The notes: generated by a model from the letters alone, not told the origin. 39,585 nt of DNA from Pseudoalteromonas atlantica (GCA_007988745.1 BJUT01000040.1:1-39585); one strand, 5' to 3'. Counted from the stretch's first letter, positions 18,331 to 28,293 are shown. Numbers and translations are program-made.

Positions 18331-19431
18331 AACGTAATCAACCACTTCTAAATGAAAGCCCGAAAGTGCATGGTACTTTTTAGGGCGACTCATTAAGCGC
18401 ATTTGCTTAATACCTAAATCAGCCAGTATTTGCGAGCCCACACCAACGGTACGCGATGTACCTTTAAATTTACGCGGCGTAACATTTTCGCCAGCATCGG
18501 CAGCAGCAAATGCTTTTACTGTGGCCTCTAGCTCTTCGGTGCTTTCTTGTTTACCTAAAATAACCAGTGCACCGTTATTTTCTGCAATGTAAGCCATTGC
18601 ATCAGAAAGCCCCCAACTACGGTCCGCACTTCTGTCTGAAAGTAAAATGTCGTTAAAGGTGCTTTGTAAGTGCACGCGCACAAGCGTTGGTTCTTGCTCT
18701 TTAATTTCGCCTTTTAGCAATACGTAGTGCAGTTGGCCGTCAATCGTATCTTTGTAGGTTACTAAATCAAACTCACCGTGCTCAGTGGGTAATTTACACT
18801 TAGCCACTTGCTCTATGGTGGTTTCGTTAAGGTTTCGGTATTCAATTAAATCTGCAATTGTGCCAATTTTAATACCATGCTCTTTAGCAAATACTTCTAA
18901 ATCAGGGCGGCGCGCCATAGTGCCATCGGCATTGAGGATTTCTACAATAACTGATGAGGCTTCAAGGCCGGCTAAACGTGCTAAATCACACCCGGCTTCG
19001 GTGTGGCCTGCGCGCGTTAACACGCCACCTGGCTGTGCCATAATAGGAAAAATATGTCCAGGCTGTACGATATCGCTTGGTACGGCGCCTTTTGCAATAG
19101 CAGCTTGAACTGTACGCGCTCTATCGGCTGCAGATATACCCGTTGTTACACCTTTGGCAGCTTCAATCGACATAGTAAAGTTAGTAGAAAACGCTGCGCC
19201 ATTGTTTTTAACCATTAACGGTAAATCAAGCTGCTCACAACGCTCTTGCGTCATAGTTAAACAAATTAAGCCACGGCCATGAGTGGCCATAAAGTTAATT
19301 GCTTCGGCGCTAATGTGCTCTGCTGCAATGATTAAATCACCTTCGTTTTCTCTGTCTTCGTCATCCATTAAAATAACCATTTTACCGGCTTTAATGTCGT
19401 CGATGATTTCTTGTGCGCTGTGTAAATTCAT
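18319..19431 (-). CDS. ribBX: Dihydroxybutanone phosphate synthase with degenerate RibA-like domain (RibBX type)
   Basis: A 370-residue protein. The N-terminal half (1-200) is a complete 3,4-dihydroxy-2-butanone 4-phosphate synthase: [11 protein letters not shown] (23-33), HGRGLICL (51-58) and [11 protein letters not shown] (140-150). The C-terminal half keeps the fold pattern of GTP cyclohydrolase II ([16 protein letters not shown], a [14 protein letters not shown] ending) but lacks its chemistry: the three zinc cysteines appear as S257, S268 and D270, and the RQEGRGIGL motif reads [10 protein letters not shown]. It should therefore supply only the four-carbon donor. This arrangement matches the RibBX variant described in proteobacteria; databases may label it ribBA. 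A true ribA must lie elsewhere. Confidence 0.9.
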   Translation of the reverse strand: MNLHSAQEIIDDIKAGKMVILMDDEDRENEGDLIIAAEHISAEAINFMATHGRGLICLTMTQERCEQLDLPLMVKNNGAAFSTNFTMSIEAAKGVTTGISAADRARTVQAAIAKGAVPSDIVQPGHIFPIMAQPGGVLTRAGHTEAGCDLARLAGLEASSVIVEILNADGTMARRPDLEVFAKEHGIKIGTIADLIEYRNLNETTIEQVAKCKLPTEHGEFDLVTYKDTIDGQLHYVLLKGEIKEQEPTLVRVHLQSTFNDILLSDRSADRSWGLSDAMAYIAENNGALVILGKQESTEELEATVKAFAAADAGENVTPRKFKGTSRTVGVGSQILADLGIKQMRLMSRPKKYHALSGFHLEVVDYVEPQ

Positions 19432-19460
19432 AAATTTGCTCGTGTAAGTTATCAGTGTCG

Positions 19461-20114
19461 TTATTTAACAAAACCAGCTTTAGCTAGTAAGCTCATTGAA
19501 ATATCTGAGCCAGTCGGCTGCTCAGCCCCTTTAATAAGGCGCTCTAAATAACGTGCAATTTGGTCGACTTCTAAATTAACGCGTGTGCCCACTTTAAAAT
19601 CAGCAATGGTGGTTTGCTCGCTTGTGTGCGGCACTATGGTTAATTTAAATTTATTACCTTGTACAGCGTTTACTGTCAGGCTTATACCATCTATACATAC
19701 AGACCCTTTGTAAGGAATGTACTTCATTAAGTTTTCATCGGTGCTTAGCCAATATTCTGTAGCGCGCGCATTACTAGTGATGGCTGTAATGGTTGCAATG
19801 CCATCAACATGACCTGACACTAAATGCCCGCCTAAACGTGAAACCGGCTGCATGGCTTTTTCAAGGTTAACTGTTTGGCCAATATTATAATTTGCAAACC
19901 CAGTTAAGCTGATAGTTTCGTTTGATAAGTCGGCACTAAAGCCATCAATGTGCTTATCAACTACCGTTAAACATACGCCATTAGTGGCAATGCTATCGCC
20001 AAGCTTTACATCGCTCATATCAAGATTAGCGCTTTGAATGCGAATGGCTAAATCGCCTTGTTTTTTTTGTAATAGCGCAATTTTGCCTGTGGCTTCAATT
20101 ATTCCAGTAAACAT
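19461..20114 (-). CDS. ribE: Riboflavin synthase, alpha subunit
   Basis: A 217-residue enzyme that converts two lumazine molecules to riboflavin. It has the two related lumazine-binding barrels (about 1-97 and 98-195) and the characteristic [10 protein letters not shown] start. Each barrel has its Gly-His-Val-Asp-like or CLTV motif (NGVCLTVVD and [19 protein letters not shown] at the junction). It lies 16 bp after ribD in the same direction. Called ribC in E. coli naming. Confidence 0.95.
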   Translation of the reverse strand: MFTGIIEATGKIALLQKKQGDLAIRIQSANLDMSDVKLGDSIATNGVCLTVVDKHIDGFSADLSNETISLTGFANYNIGQTVNLEKAMQPVSRLGGHLVSGHVDGIATITAITSNARATEYWLSTDENLMKYIPYKGSVCIDGISLTVNAVQGNKFKLTIVPHTSEQTTIADFKVGTRVNLEVDQIARYLERLIKGAEQPTGSDISMSLLAKAGFVK

Positions 20115-20130
20115 AGCCCTACTCTTTTAA

Positions 20131-21264
20131 TTAAGTGATTGGAATGTGTTTTGTGGCGGTTATACGTAAATCATCGCCTATTTTCACACACTCTTTAAAC
20201 GTCAAATTAACGGTGTTTTGCATATCTGTTAGCGGTGCAAAATTAACTAAGCTTTTTGCATCGCACCCCATTAGTTTAGGCGCTAAATAAAATATATATT
20301 CGTCTATTAAATTAAGCTCTGTCATTTTACCGGCAAGTGTAGCACCCGCTTCTAAATAAACATGATTAAATTGCAGCTTAGCAAGGTGCGCTAAAACAGA
20401 CGTTAAATTAACTTTGTTATTTTGCTGTGGCACTTCTATATGCCTTACAAAATGCGGCCACTGCGTTGATTTATCAACCTTGGTAGTGAAAATTATTATT
20501 TCACTTTCAATATTAAATACTGCCAGCTCTGGTGTAAGCCTATTTTGTGAGTCAATTATAACACGCACCGGTTGGCGTAGGGGTAATTCAGTAGGCAAAG
20601 CCTGTGGCAACTCGCTTAACCTCACATTGAGCTTAGCATCATCGGTAATAACCGTATCGGCGCCCGTTAAAATAGCGCAGCTTTGTGCTCGGTGTAATTG
20701 TACATCTTGTCGCGCAGCGCTTCCGGTGATCCACTTACTTTGGCCATTTTTTAGCGCGGTTTTACCATCAATGCTGGCCGCCATTTTACACGTAACATAC
20801 GGAAGCCCGTGCTCCATACGCTTAAAAAAACCTAAATTAAGTGCGCGCGCTTGCTGCTCTAAAAGCCCAAATGCAACCTCAATACCGGCATCGCTGAGTA
20901 TTTTAAGCCCTTTACCTGCTACTTGTGGGTTGGTGTCGACCATAGCTGCAATAACTTTTACTACACCTGCGGCTTTTAAACCCTCTGCGCACGGCGGAGT
21001 GCGTCCGTAATGGCTGCACGGTTCAAGCGTTACATACGCAGTCGCGCCTTTTGCGTTTTCACCTGCTACAGCAAGGGCATTAACCTCAGCATGCCCCTGC
21101 CCAGCTAATTGATGAAACCCTTCACCAATTACGTGGTTATCTTTAACTAAAACACACCCGACATTAGGATTGGGGGTGGTTGTAAATCGCCCTTTTTTTG
21201 CAAGCTCGATGGCACGTGCCATGTACATTTCATCTTGCGCAGTAAAGGTTATTTGGTTTTGCAT
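20131..21264 (-). CDS. ribD: Bifunctional diaminohydroxyphosphoribosylaminopyrimidine deaminase/reductase
   Basis: A 377-residue fusion. The N-terminal zinc deaminase (1-145) shows GHAEVNAL and the PCSHYGRTPPC zinc block; the C-terminal reductase (about 150-370) shows CKMAASIDGKTAL, SKWITGSAAR and an EAGATLAG block. Together they carry out the second and third steps of riboflavin synthesis after GTP cyclohydrolase II. It lies two bases after nrdR, so the two are almost certainly cotranscribed. Confidence 0.96.
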   Translation of the reverse strand: MQNQITFTAQDEMYMARAIELAKKGRFTTTPNPNVGCVLVKDNHVIGEGFHQLAGQGHAEVNALAVAGENAKGATAYVTLEPCSHYGRTPPCAEGLKAAGVVKVIAAMVDTNPQVAGKGLKILSDAGIEVAFGLLEQQARALNLGFFKRMEHGLPYVTCKMAASIDGKTALKNGQSKWITGSAARQDVQLHRAQSCAILTGADTVITDDAKLNVRLSELPQALPTELPLRQPVRVIIDSQNRLTPELAVFNIESEIIIFTTKVDKSTQWPHFVRHIEVPQQNNKVNLTSVLAHLAKLQFNHVYLEAGATLAGKMTELNLIDEYIFYLAPKLMGCDAKSLVNFAPLTDMQNTVNLTFKECVKIGDDLRITATKHIPIT

Positions 21265-21266
21265 TA

Positions 21267-21716
21267 TTACTCCCCTAAACGGGCAATTTCTTCACCAAAT
21301 TCGCGTATATCTTCAAACGAGCGATACACAGAGGCAAACCGCACATAGGCTACTTTATCCAGTTTTTTAAGCGCCTCCATTATGCACTCACCCACAAGGT
21401 GACTTGATATTTCTCGCTCGCCGGTAGCACGCAACTGCGATTTAATAATATTAACCACTTCATCCACTTGCTCTGTACTAACAGGGCGTTTTTCTAGGGC
21501 GCGATTAAGGCCATTGAGTAGTTTATCTTCATTAAAGGGTTCTCGGCTGCCATCTTGTTTAATTACACGTGGCATAACTAACTCGGCACCTTCAAAGGTA
21601 GTAAATCGCTCGTGACACTCGTTACATTCACGACGACGGCGAACTTGGTGGCCTCCGCCGACTAGGCGAGAATCAATAACTTTAGTATCTTTTGCGGTAC
21701 AAAATGGGCAATGCAT
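21267..21716 (-). CDS. nrdR: Transcriptional repressor NrdR
   Basis: A 149-residue regulator of ribonucleotide reductase genes. It has an N-terminal zinc ribbon (CPFC ... CNEC, residues 4-34) and an ATP-cone domain (about 49-139) that senses ATP and dATP. No ribonucleotide reductase gene or NrdR box is visible in this window. A terminator sits only 27 bp upstream of the ATG, so the promoter either overlaps it or the message reads through from above. A modest GGAAG lies about 12 nt before the start. Confidence 0.96.
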   Translation of the reverse strand: MHCPFCTAKDTKVIDSRLVGGGHQVRRRRECNECHERFTTFEGAELVMPRVIKQDGSREPFNEDKLLNGLNRALEKRPVSTEQVDEVVNIIKSQLRATGEREISSHLVGECIMEALKKLDKVAYVRFASVYRSFEDIREFGEEIARLGE

Positions 21717-21742
21717 AACTCGGTACTTCCGTTTTAAAACAA

Positions 21743-21768
21743 AAAAGGCCGCTATTTAGCGGCCTTTT
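21743..21768 (-). terminator. Terminator between glyA and nrdR
   Basis: A perfect 12-bp inverted repeat (AAAAGGCCGCTA / TAGCGGCCTTTT) around TT, with a T run on the minus strand. It lies between the palindromic repeat element and nrdR and probably ends glyA transcripts; readthrough would reach nrdR-ribD. Confidence 0.75.
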
Positions 21769-21785
21769 ATCTTAGCAAAAAAATA

Positions 21786-22047
21786 GGGCCTGTTGGCCTT
21801 TCAGGATTAAATTTGTTCTATCTAGGGGTGATTTGATCGCGGCGCGAGGTTTGTAACCTAGTGGGCTAAGTAAAAACCGAGCAACAAAGAGTAAATCGCC
21901 CCTAGGACGAACCCGAGGGCAGTGCATGTTTGGCATTTATGCTGCGTTATCGCCTATTTGTGTGGAGTAACCACACTACATAGACCCTGCCTTGCCTAAA
22001 AACCAAACATACTACTGCAAATTAAACCTCGAAAGGTAAACAGGCCC
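21786..22047. repeat. MITE-like palindromic element, 262 bp
   Basis: The ends are inverted repeats: GGGCCTGTT-GG-CCTTTC (21786-21802) against the complement of GAAAGG-TA-AACAGGCCC (22031-22047), 15 of 17 positions. Inside are a 13-bp inverted pair (CTAGGGGTGATTT 21822-21834 with AAATCGCCCCTAG 21893-21905), a second pair (GCAGTGCATGTTTGG near 21919 with CCAAACATACTACTGC near 22003) and a small hairpin GTGTGG-AGTAA-CCACAC. There is no ORF of note and no clear target-site duplication. The G/C-rich structured composition differs from its AT-rich surroundings. It fills the 365-bp glyA-nrdR gap apart from the terminator. Confidence 0.7.
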
Positions 22048-22081
22048 CTTGTTGTGATCTAAATTACTGCTGCTTATGCAA

Positions 22082-23338
22082 TTAAGCGTATACAGGTAGT
22101 TTTGCACAAATTGCTTTAACTTTTTCTTTAACTTGCGCTTGTACTGACTCATCGTTGATGTTGTCTAACACGTCACAAATCCAGCCAGCAAGTTCTTTCG
22201 ATTCAGCTTCTTTAAAGCCACGACGCGTAATTGCAGGTGAACCAATACGTAAACCAGAAGTAACAAACGGTGAGCGAGGATCGTTTGGTACAGAGTTTTT
22301 GTTCACAGTAATATTTGCATTACCAAGCGCTGCGTCTGCATCTTTACCTGTGATATCTTTATCGATTAAATCAAGTAAGAATAAGTGGTTTTCTGTTTTA
22401 TCAGATACGATTTTGTAACCGCGCTCTTGCATAACAGCAACCATAGCTTGAGCATTTTTAACTACTTGTGCTTGGTATGTTTTAAATTCTGGTTGTAGAG
22501 CTTCTTTAAATGCCACTGCTTTTGCAGCAATAATGTGACACAAAGGACCACCCTGGCCACCTGGGAACACAGCGCTGTTAAGCTTTTTGTAAATTGCTTC
22601 GTCGCCACAAGCAGAAATAATTAAACCACCACGAGGGCCTGCTAAAGTTTTGTGTGTTGTTGTTGTTACAACATGCGCGTGAGGTACTGGGCTTGGGTAA
22701 ACACCCGCTGCAATTAAACCTGCAACGTGAGCCATATCAACAAATAAGTAAGCACCTACTTTATCAGCAATCTCACGGAATTTAGCCCAATCAACAATAC
22801 CTGAGTACGCAGAAAAACCACCAATAATCATTTTTGGTTTGTGCTCAAGTGCTAGCGCTTCTACCTGTGCATAGTCAATTTCGCCAGTTGCTTCGTCTAG
22901 CCCGTACTGGATTGCATTGTATAGCTTACCTGAGAAGCTTACGTGTGAACCGTGCGTTAAGTGACCACCATGAGCTAAGCTCATACCAAGTACAGTGTCG
23001 CCTGCTTCTAATAATGCTAAGAAAACAGCTGCATTTGCTTGAGAACCCGCATGTGGCTGAACGTTTGCGTAGTCAGAACCAAATAGCTCGTTAGCACGAT
23101 CAATTGCAAGCTGCTCAACAACGTCTACGTGCTCACAACCGCCATAGTAACGTTTGCCCGGGTAACCTTCTGCGTATTTGTTTGTAAGCTGTGAACCCTG
23201 TGCTTCTAGTACGCGTGGGCTACAGTAGTTTTCTGATGCGATTAATTCAATGTGCTCTTCTTGGCGAGCAGTTTCTTTGTTTATCGCGTCAAATAACTCT
23301 GGATCAAAATCCGAAATATTCATGCTACGTTCTAACAT
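22082..23338 (-). CDS. glyA: Serine hydroxymethyltransferase
   Basis: A 418-residue PLP enzyme that interconverts serine and glycine while loading tetrahydrofolate with a one-carbon unit. The match to E. coli GlyA is high throughout: [28 protein letters not shown], and the PLP lysine in [14 protein letters not shown] near residue 230. The ATG is supported by AGGAG 6 nt upstream. Transcription is leftward from its own promoter in the gap after thrC. Confidence 0.97.
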   Translation of the reverse strand: MLERSMNISDFDPELFDAINKETARQEEHIELIASENYCSPRVLEAQGSQLTNKYAEGYPGKRYYGGCEHVDVVEQLAIDRANELFGSDYANVQPHAGSQANAAVFLALLEAGDTVLGMSLAHGGHLTHGSHVSFSGKLYNAIQYGLDEATGEIDYAQVEALALEHKPKMIIGGFSAYSGIVDWAKFREIADKVGAYLFVDMAHVAGLIAAGVYPSPVPHAHVVTTTTHKTLAGPRGGLIISACGDEAIYKKLNSAVFPGGQGGPLCHIIAAKAVAFKEALQPEFKTYQAQVVKNAQAMVAVMQERGYKIVSDKTENHLFLLDLIDKDITGKDADAALGNANITVNKNSVPNDPRSPFVTSGLRIGSPAITRRGFKEAESKELAGWICDVLDNINDESVQAQVKEKVKAICAKLPVYA

Positions 23339-23382
23339 TGGGGTCTCCTAGGGCAACGTGTATGGTGTTTTTTAGAGGCTTT

Positions 23383-23411
23383 ATTGTACGCTTTAAACGA
23401 CTCTTTGCCTA
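23383..23411 (-). promoter_or_regulatory. Candidate glyA promoter
   Basis: On the minus strand TAGGCA (23411-23406), a 17-nt spacer and TACAAT (23388-23383) give 4/6 and 5/6 matches, placing the transcript start about 40-50 nt before glyA. I saw nothing else to report in the 23339-23570 gap, which is very AT-rich. Confidence 0.4.
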
Positions 23412-23570
23412 CGCTCTTAAGTTGAGGATATTTAAACAGGGATTGAATCTATTTCACAGCGTTTTTAAGATGATATTTTTTTATAAATGCATTAATAATT
23501 TAAATGATTTTTATTTTTTACATTTAATTAGTTAATGATAAATACTTTATTTAGCGCCTTCAAAATACAA

Positions 23571-23595
23571 AAAAAGCGGCCAAAGCCGCTTTTTT
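23571..23595 (-). terminator. Terminator of the thr operon
   Basis: Stem AAGCGGC / GCCGCTT with loop CAAA, flanked by A and T runs on both sides, 14 bp after the thrC stop. It ends thrABC and insulates glyA. Confidence 0.8.
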
Positions 23596-23608
23596 AACGC
23601 TAAGTTAG

Positions 23609-24892
23609 TTAGCCTAACTTAGCGAGTATTTCAGTACGTAACGCTTCATAATCAGGGTTAATGTCGCTTGCTAAACAAGGTTTAGCAAGCGCGTCGCTAA
23701 GTGGTTTTGGCATATCAAGTTCAATATTTAGAATCTCTTCTACGCTATCTTTAAACTTAGCAGGGTGAGCAGTTGCTAAAAAAATACCTGCTGCGCCGGG
23801 TGCTTTATTCTCTACAAGACCTTGGTATGCAATGGCGGTATGCGGCTCTGCAACATAACCAGTTTGTTGAATATTTTTCATCACTGCTTGCGTATTTTCT
23901 TCGCTCACGCTGGTTGAGTAAAAATTATCGTAGCTAAACCAGTTATTATCTAACATTGTTTGCACACGTGGCCAGTTATTTGGCTTGCTTACATCCATCG
24001 CATTTGAAAGCGACTCAAGTGTGGCATTTGGCGCCCAATTTTTATCAAGCATGTAACGTGGCACGGTGTCGTTTTGATTTGTAGTCGCGCTTAGTTTACC
24101 CACCGGCAAACCAATTACAGCACCAATCATGGCGGCACATACATTACCAAAGTTACCACTCGGGACTGAAATATGCGCTGTAGCACGCTTTTCTTTTGGT
24201 AGCTGAGCAATGGCTTCAAAGTAATAACATACTTGTGCCACTAGGCGGCTAATGTTGATTGAGTTAGCTGAATTAAGGCCAAGTGTAGATTTAACTTCGT
24301 CATCTAAAAACGACTTTTTAACCAGCTCTTGGCAATCATCAAAACTGCCATCAACCGCGTAACAATGAATGTTGTTCCCAAGCGTAGTAAATAGCTTTTG
24401 CTGAGCAAGCGAAATTTTGCCTTTAGGGTATAGAATAACCACATCTATGTTTGGCTTGTTGTAAAATGCATGCGCTACAGCAGCGCCAGTATCGCCAGAG
24501 GTTGCAGTTAGAATCGTGACTTTTTCGCCTTGATTAAACTGTGCTAAACACTCAGCCATAAAGCGCCCGCCAAAGTCTTTAAACGCAAGCGTAGGGCCAT
24601 GAAAAAGCTCTAAACAATAGTTATTGTCTTCAACCTCTACCAATTTTACGGGGAAGTTAAATGCATTTTTAACCATTTGAGCAACGGTATCAGCGGGTAA
24701 TTCATCACCAATAAGGTGCGATAAAATTTTGCTACTGCGGGTAACAAAGTCCATATCTAATAACGCATCTACATCGGCGAGTGGCGCCAAGCTTTCAGGG
24801 AAAAATACCCCCTGATTACGCCCAAGCCCTGTTTTTACCGCTTCAACAAACGACACTTTTTGAGAACTTTCTTTTAAATTATGTAATTGCAT
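23609..24892 (-). CDS. thrC: Threonine synthase
   Basis: A 427-residue PLP enzyme that turns O-phosphohomoserine into threonine. The PLP lysine is K105 in GPTLAFKDFGGRF; the phosphate-binding TATSGDTGAAVA block and the SANSINISRL stretch follow. Length fits E. coli ThrC. It is the last gene of thrABC, 11 bp after thrB, and is followed by a strong terminator. Confidence 0.97.
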   Translation of the reverse strand: MQLHNLKESSQKVSFVEAVKTGLGRNQGVFFPESLAPLADVDALLDMDFVTRSSKILSHLIGDELPADTVAQMVKNAFNFPVKLVEVEDNNYCLELFHGPTLAFKDFGGRFMAECLAQFNQGEKVTILTATSGDTGAAVAHAFYNKPNIDVVILYPKGKISLAQQKLFTTLGNNIHCYAVDGSFDDCQELVKKSFLDDEVKSTLGLNSANSINISRLVAQVCYYFEAIAQLPKEKRATAHISVPSGNFGNVCAAMIGAVIGLPVGKLSATTNQNDTVPRYMLDKNWAPNATLESLSNAMDVSKPNNWPRVQTMLDNNWFSYDNFYSTSVSEENTQAVMKNIQQTGYVAEPHTAIAYQGLVENKAPGAAGIFLATAHPAKFKDSVEEILNIELDMPKPLSDALAKPCLASDINPDYEALRTEILAKLG

Positions 24893-24903
24893 AAATGCCT
24901 ATC

Positions 24904-25839
24904 CTATAAAACTGTTAATTGACGCGTGCCGTCGTTATCTAATTTACAAATGTGGCAAAAGCCCTGCTCATTTATATAGTTTTGCGCTAACCACTGCGCA
25001 CATTTTTCAGCAGCTTCTAATGTTTTACACACTGTAAATAACGTAGGGCCCGCACCTGAAATACTGACAATTTCTGCACCAAGCGCTGGCAAATTTGCTT
25101 TCGCTTCGCTAAACCCTGTTATTAACGGTGCTCGGTACGGCTCTGCTATATCGTCTTGCATAATGCTCAGTGCATCATCAAAACGCTGCGTTAATAACAA
25201 ACTGCTAAATGCCGATAAACGCTGTGCAAACTCAACCCCTGCATGCATGCTTAGCTCTTTAGGTAATACCGAGCGCGCCTTTGCGGTATTAAGCGAAAAC
25301 CCAGGAAACGCCGCTACGTAGTACCAGTTTTCATCAACTGGTAGAGCAATTGACTTATCAGGAATTAAATCGCCTGTAAGCTGTAAGCCCCCTAAATAAC
25401 ACGGGGTGATGTTGTCATAATGACGCCCGCCACTGACTATCGCTTCAAAATCAGCCATTAATTCAATCAGCTCAACTTGGCTTAAATTGGTTTGAGCAAA
25501 CTTATCAAGCGCAGCAAAGGTTGCTACCACCGAGCACGCACTCGAACCTAGCCCTGAGCCAATTGGTAAGTTCTTTTTAAGCTCTAATTTTACACTTGGC
25601 ATATCTGGCGCAACATGCGCTCTAAAATGCACTAAACATTGATATGCTAGGTTTTCGCTCGCATCGCTTGGTAACTTATGCGCATATTCGCCAGAGCAAA
25701 CAAACTCATCACTTGCTGCGGCGCTTACTACGGCTACATCACCTAATAAGCTGCCATCAATAGGCGCAAGCGCTGCCCCAAGTGCATCAAAGCCCACTGC
25801 AAAATTACCTATAGACGCCGGAGCATATACTTCTATCAT
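24904..25839 (-). CDS. thrB: Homoserine kinase
   Basis: A 311-residue GHMP-family kinase that phosphorylates homoserine. The ATP-binding loop is PIGSGLGSSACSVVA (about 91-105), and the C-terminal ISGAGPTLF motif is present. The ATG has AGGAG close upstream, 9 bp after thrA. Position between thrA and thrC confirms the role. Confidence 0.97.
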   Translation of the reverse strand: MIEVYAPASIGNFAVGFDALGAALAPIDGSLLGDVAVVSAAASDEFVCSGEYAHKLPSDASENLAYQCLVHFRAHVAPDMPSVKLELKKNLPIGSGLGSSACSVVATFAALDKFAQTNLSQVELIELMADFEAIVSGGRHYDNITPCYLGGLQLTGDLIPDKSIALPVDENWYYVAAFPGFSLNTAKARSVLPKELSMHAGVEFAQRLSAFSSLLLTQRFDDALSIMQDDIAEPYRAPLITGFSEAKANLPALGAEIVSISGAGPTLFTVCKTLEAAEKCAQWLAQNYINEQGFCHICKLDNDGTRQLTVL

Positions 25840-25848
25840 AATGCTCTC

Positions 25849-28266
25849 CTAGCGCGATAACGTTTTTAATACGTCGGCAAATACGCCTGCAGCGGTTACT
25901 GCAGAGCCTGCACCGTAGCCACGAATTACAAACGGGCGTGGTTGATAATATTGGCTTAAAATAGCTAATGCGTTTTCACCATCACGAATAACATTTAATG
26001 CATGCGATGAATCGACCGCTTCAATGCCTACTTTACAGTGACCTTCTTTAATTGTACCTACATAACGCAGTACCTTGCCCTCTGCTGCCGCACTTTGAAT
26101 ACGGTCGTTAAACTCAGCGTCTAAACTTGGCAGTTTAGCCATAAATTCATCTACGCTGTCACCTTGTGCAAAACCTTGTGGCAATACCGACTCGACTTCT
26201 ATATCACTAAGCTCTAGTTTCATGCCGGCTTCGCGAGCAATAATAAGTAATTTACGTGCTACATCGGTACCCGATAAATCATCGCGTGGGTCTGGCTCTG
26301 TAAAACCGCTTTCTTTTGCTTTAATGGTTGCCTCAGAAAGTGATAAACCATCTTCTAGTGCACCAAACATGTACGACAGTGAGCCTGATAAAATACCGCT
26401 AAACTCAAGTAACTCATCACCTGCACCAAATAACGACTGTAGGTTATCGATTACCGGTAAGCCTGCACCTACGTTTGTTTCGTATAAAAACTTGCGGTTA
26501 TTTTTTTGTGTTGCTGCAATTAAGTCTTGGTAATAATCGTACGAGCTGGTTGTGGCTTTTTTATTAGCGGCAACCACATGGAAGCCCGCATTTAAAAAAT
26601 CCACATACTGAGCTGCTAGCGCATCAGAAGACGTACAATCTACAAGCACAGGGTTTACTAAGTGATTTTGTTTTACAAACTGCTCAACTAAATTTAAGTC
26701 AAACGCTTGCTCTGATACTGCAAGCTTTTGCTGCCAGTCATCAAATGCAATACCTTCGCTGTCTAAATGCAATTGACGAGAATTAGCAACGCCATATAAG
26801 TTTAACTTAATATTACGTTTTTCAAGCCACGCTTGTTGGCGCTCTAACTGAGAAATAAGCTCTTGTCCTACTAAGCCACAGCCAAGTAAAAATACGTCAA
26901 TTGAAGGGACGTGCGTAAAAAAGTTTTCATGGCATATTTTCACTGCGTCGTTACACAGCTCGCCATCAATAACCGCCGAAATAGCACTTTCTGTAGAATC
27001 CTGCGCAATGGCTACAATGTTTACTTGGGCCTGTGCAAGAGAAGCAAAAAACTGTGCTGCTAAACCTTTGTGTGCGCGCATGTTATCGCCCACTAAAGTA
27101 ACAATGGCAAGATTACGTTGTACTTGCACCGGCTCAATTAAGCCTGCTTGTAATTCAAGTTCAAATGCACTTTGCAAGGCCTCTAGTGCTAGCGCTAAAT
27201 CGCTTTCGTGCACACAAAAGCTAATGCTAAATTCACACGATGATTGAGTAATTAATACTATCGATACGTTATCGTGCGCAAGAGCATTAAATACCTTAGA
27301 GGCCATGCCCACTTTACCTTTCATGCCAGGGCCTGACACGGTTAGCATTGCTAAGTCTTGCAAGCTAGAAAGCGCTTTTACTGGCTCATCAGATGAATAG
27401 TCGTTACCAATTAATGACCCTTGAGCATCTGGGTTATGGGTATTTTTAATTTCGCAGGGTACGCCCGCTTTCGCGCACGGTAAAATGGTTTTAGGATGAA
27501 GTACTTTAGCGCCAAAGTAAGAAAGCTCCATCGCTTCTTTATAAGATAAGAAATCAACTTTAGTCGCTTTTTTGATGTAGCGCGGATCAGCACTGTACAC
27601 ACCATCAACGTCAGTCCAAATTTGGCAAATTTCAGCATCTAAACATGCCGCTGCAATAGCTGCTGAGTAATCAGAGCCATTACGACCAAGTGTAGTAAGT
27701 TCGCCTTGCTCGTTGCTTGCTGTAAAGCCTGGCATAATGTAAATGGTGGCTGGGTTTTCTTTAAGTACTGCTTGAAAGCGTGCTTTACTCGTTACTAAGT
27801 CGGCCTCAGCATCAATGTAGCCACCACTAGAGGCAACACAACGCGTTGCTTCAAGGTATTGTGCATTGTGCGAGCTTAATAAACTTTGCATTAGCGATAC
27901 GCTAACACGCTCACCAAAACTAATTACAAAAGCACGAATTTGATCTGGGCAGCACTTAATAAGCGCCACACCATCTAGCTTATTTTTAAGCTCATTAAAA
28001 TCTGGCCAGTTTGTTACTTCGCCACTGCTTTTTTCTACTTCTGCTTTTAATGTCTCGCATCGGCTTAGTAAAGCTTGCCATTGCTGAGAAAAATCTTGAC
28101 CTTGCTCAGCGGCACTGGCCAGCGCAACTAATGAATCAGTCATACCTCCGGGTGCAGAAAGTACCAGTAACATTTCATCTTTTAACTGTGCTTTTACCAG
28201 CAAAGCTACTTGTTGCAAACAGGCAAAGTCGGCAAGCGAAGAGCCTCCAAATTTTAAAACGCGCAT
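25849..28266 (-). CDS. thrA: Bifunctional aspartokinase/homoserine dehydrogenase I
   Basis: An 805-residue fusion. The aspartokinase part starts with LKFGGSSLA and includes the FTASNEQGELTTLGRNGSDYSA block; two ACT domains follow (about 305-445) for threonine feedback control; the C-terminal homoserine dehydrogenase has a Rossmann LLGCGLVGQEL motif near 460, the NVGAGLPVI block and the ESGFTEPDPRDDLSGTDVARK signature. It catalyses the first and third steps from aspartate to threonine. Slightly shorter than E. coli ThrA (820). Expression is probably attenuated by the thrL leader upstream. Confidence 0.97.
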   Translation of the reverse strand: MRVLKFGGSSLADFACLQQVALLVKAQLKDEMLLVLSAPGGMTDSLVALASAAEQGQDFSQQWQALLSRCETLKAEVEKSSGEVTNWPDFNELKNKLDGVALIKCCPDQIRAFVISFGERVSVSLMQSLLSSHNAQYLEATRCVASSGGYIDAEADLVTSKARFQAVLKENPATIYIMPGFTASNEQGELTTLGRNGSDYSAAIAAACLDAEICQIWTDVDGVYSADPRYIKKATKVDFLSYKEAMELSYFGAKVLHPKTILPCAKAGVPCEIKNTHNPDAQGSLIGNDYSSDEPVKALSSLQDLAMLTVSGPGMKGKVGMASKVFNALAHDNVSIVLITQSSCEFSISFCVHESDLALALEALQSAFELELQAGLIEPVQVQRNLAIVTLVGDNMRAHKGLAAQFFASLAQAQVNIVAIAQDSTESAISAVIDGELCNDAVKICHENFFTHVPSIDVFLLGCGLVGQELISQLERQQAWLEKRNIKLNLYGVANSRQLHLDSEGIAFDDWQQKLAVSEQAFDLNLVEQFVKQNHLVNPVLVDCTSSDALAAQYVDFLNAGFHVVAANKKATTSSYDYYQDLIAATQKNNRKFLYETNVGAGLPVIDNLQSLFGAGDELLEFSGILSGSLSYMFGALEDGLSLSEATIKAKESGFTEPDPRDDLSGTDVARKLLIIAREAGMKLELSDIEVESVLPQGFAQGDSVDEFMAKLPSLDAEFNDRIQSAAAEGKVLRYVGTIKEGHCKVGIEAVDSSHALNVIRDGENALAILSQYYQPRPFVIRGYGAGSAVTAAGVFADVLKTLSR

Positions 28267-28293
28267 TATTTATGTTCCTCATCCCATAAAACG

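Noticed and set aside
20414..21010. 198-residue open frame antisense to ribD
   Set aside because: It lies wholly within ribD, has no ribosome site or family signature, and reflects codon bias of the real gene. The same holds for long opposite-strand frames at 6508-6984 and 16685-17080.
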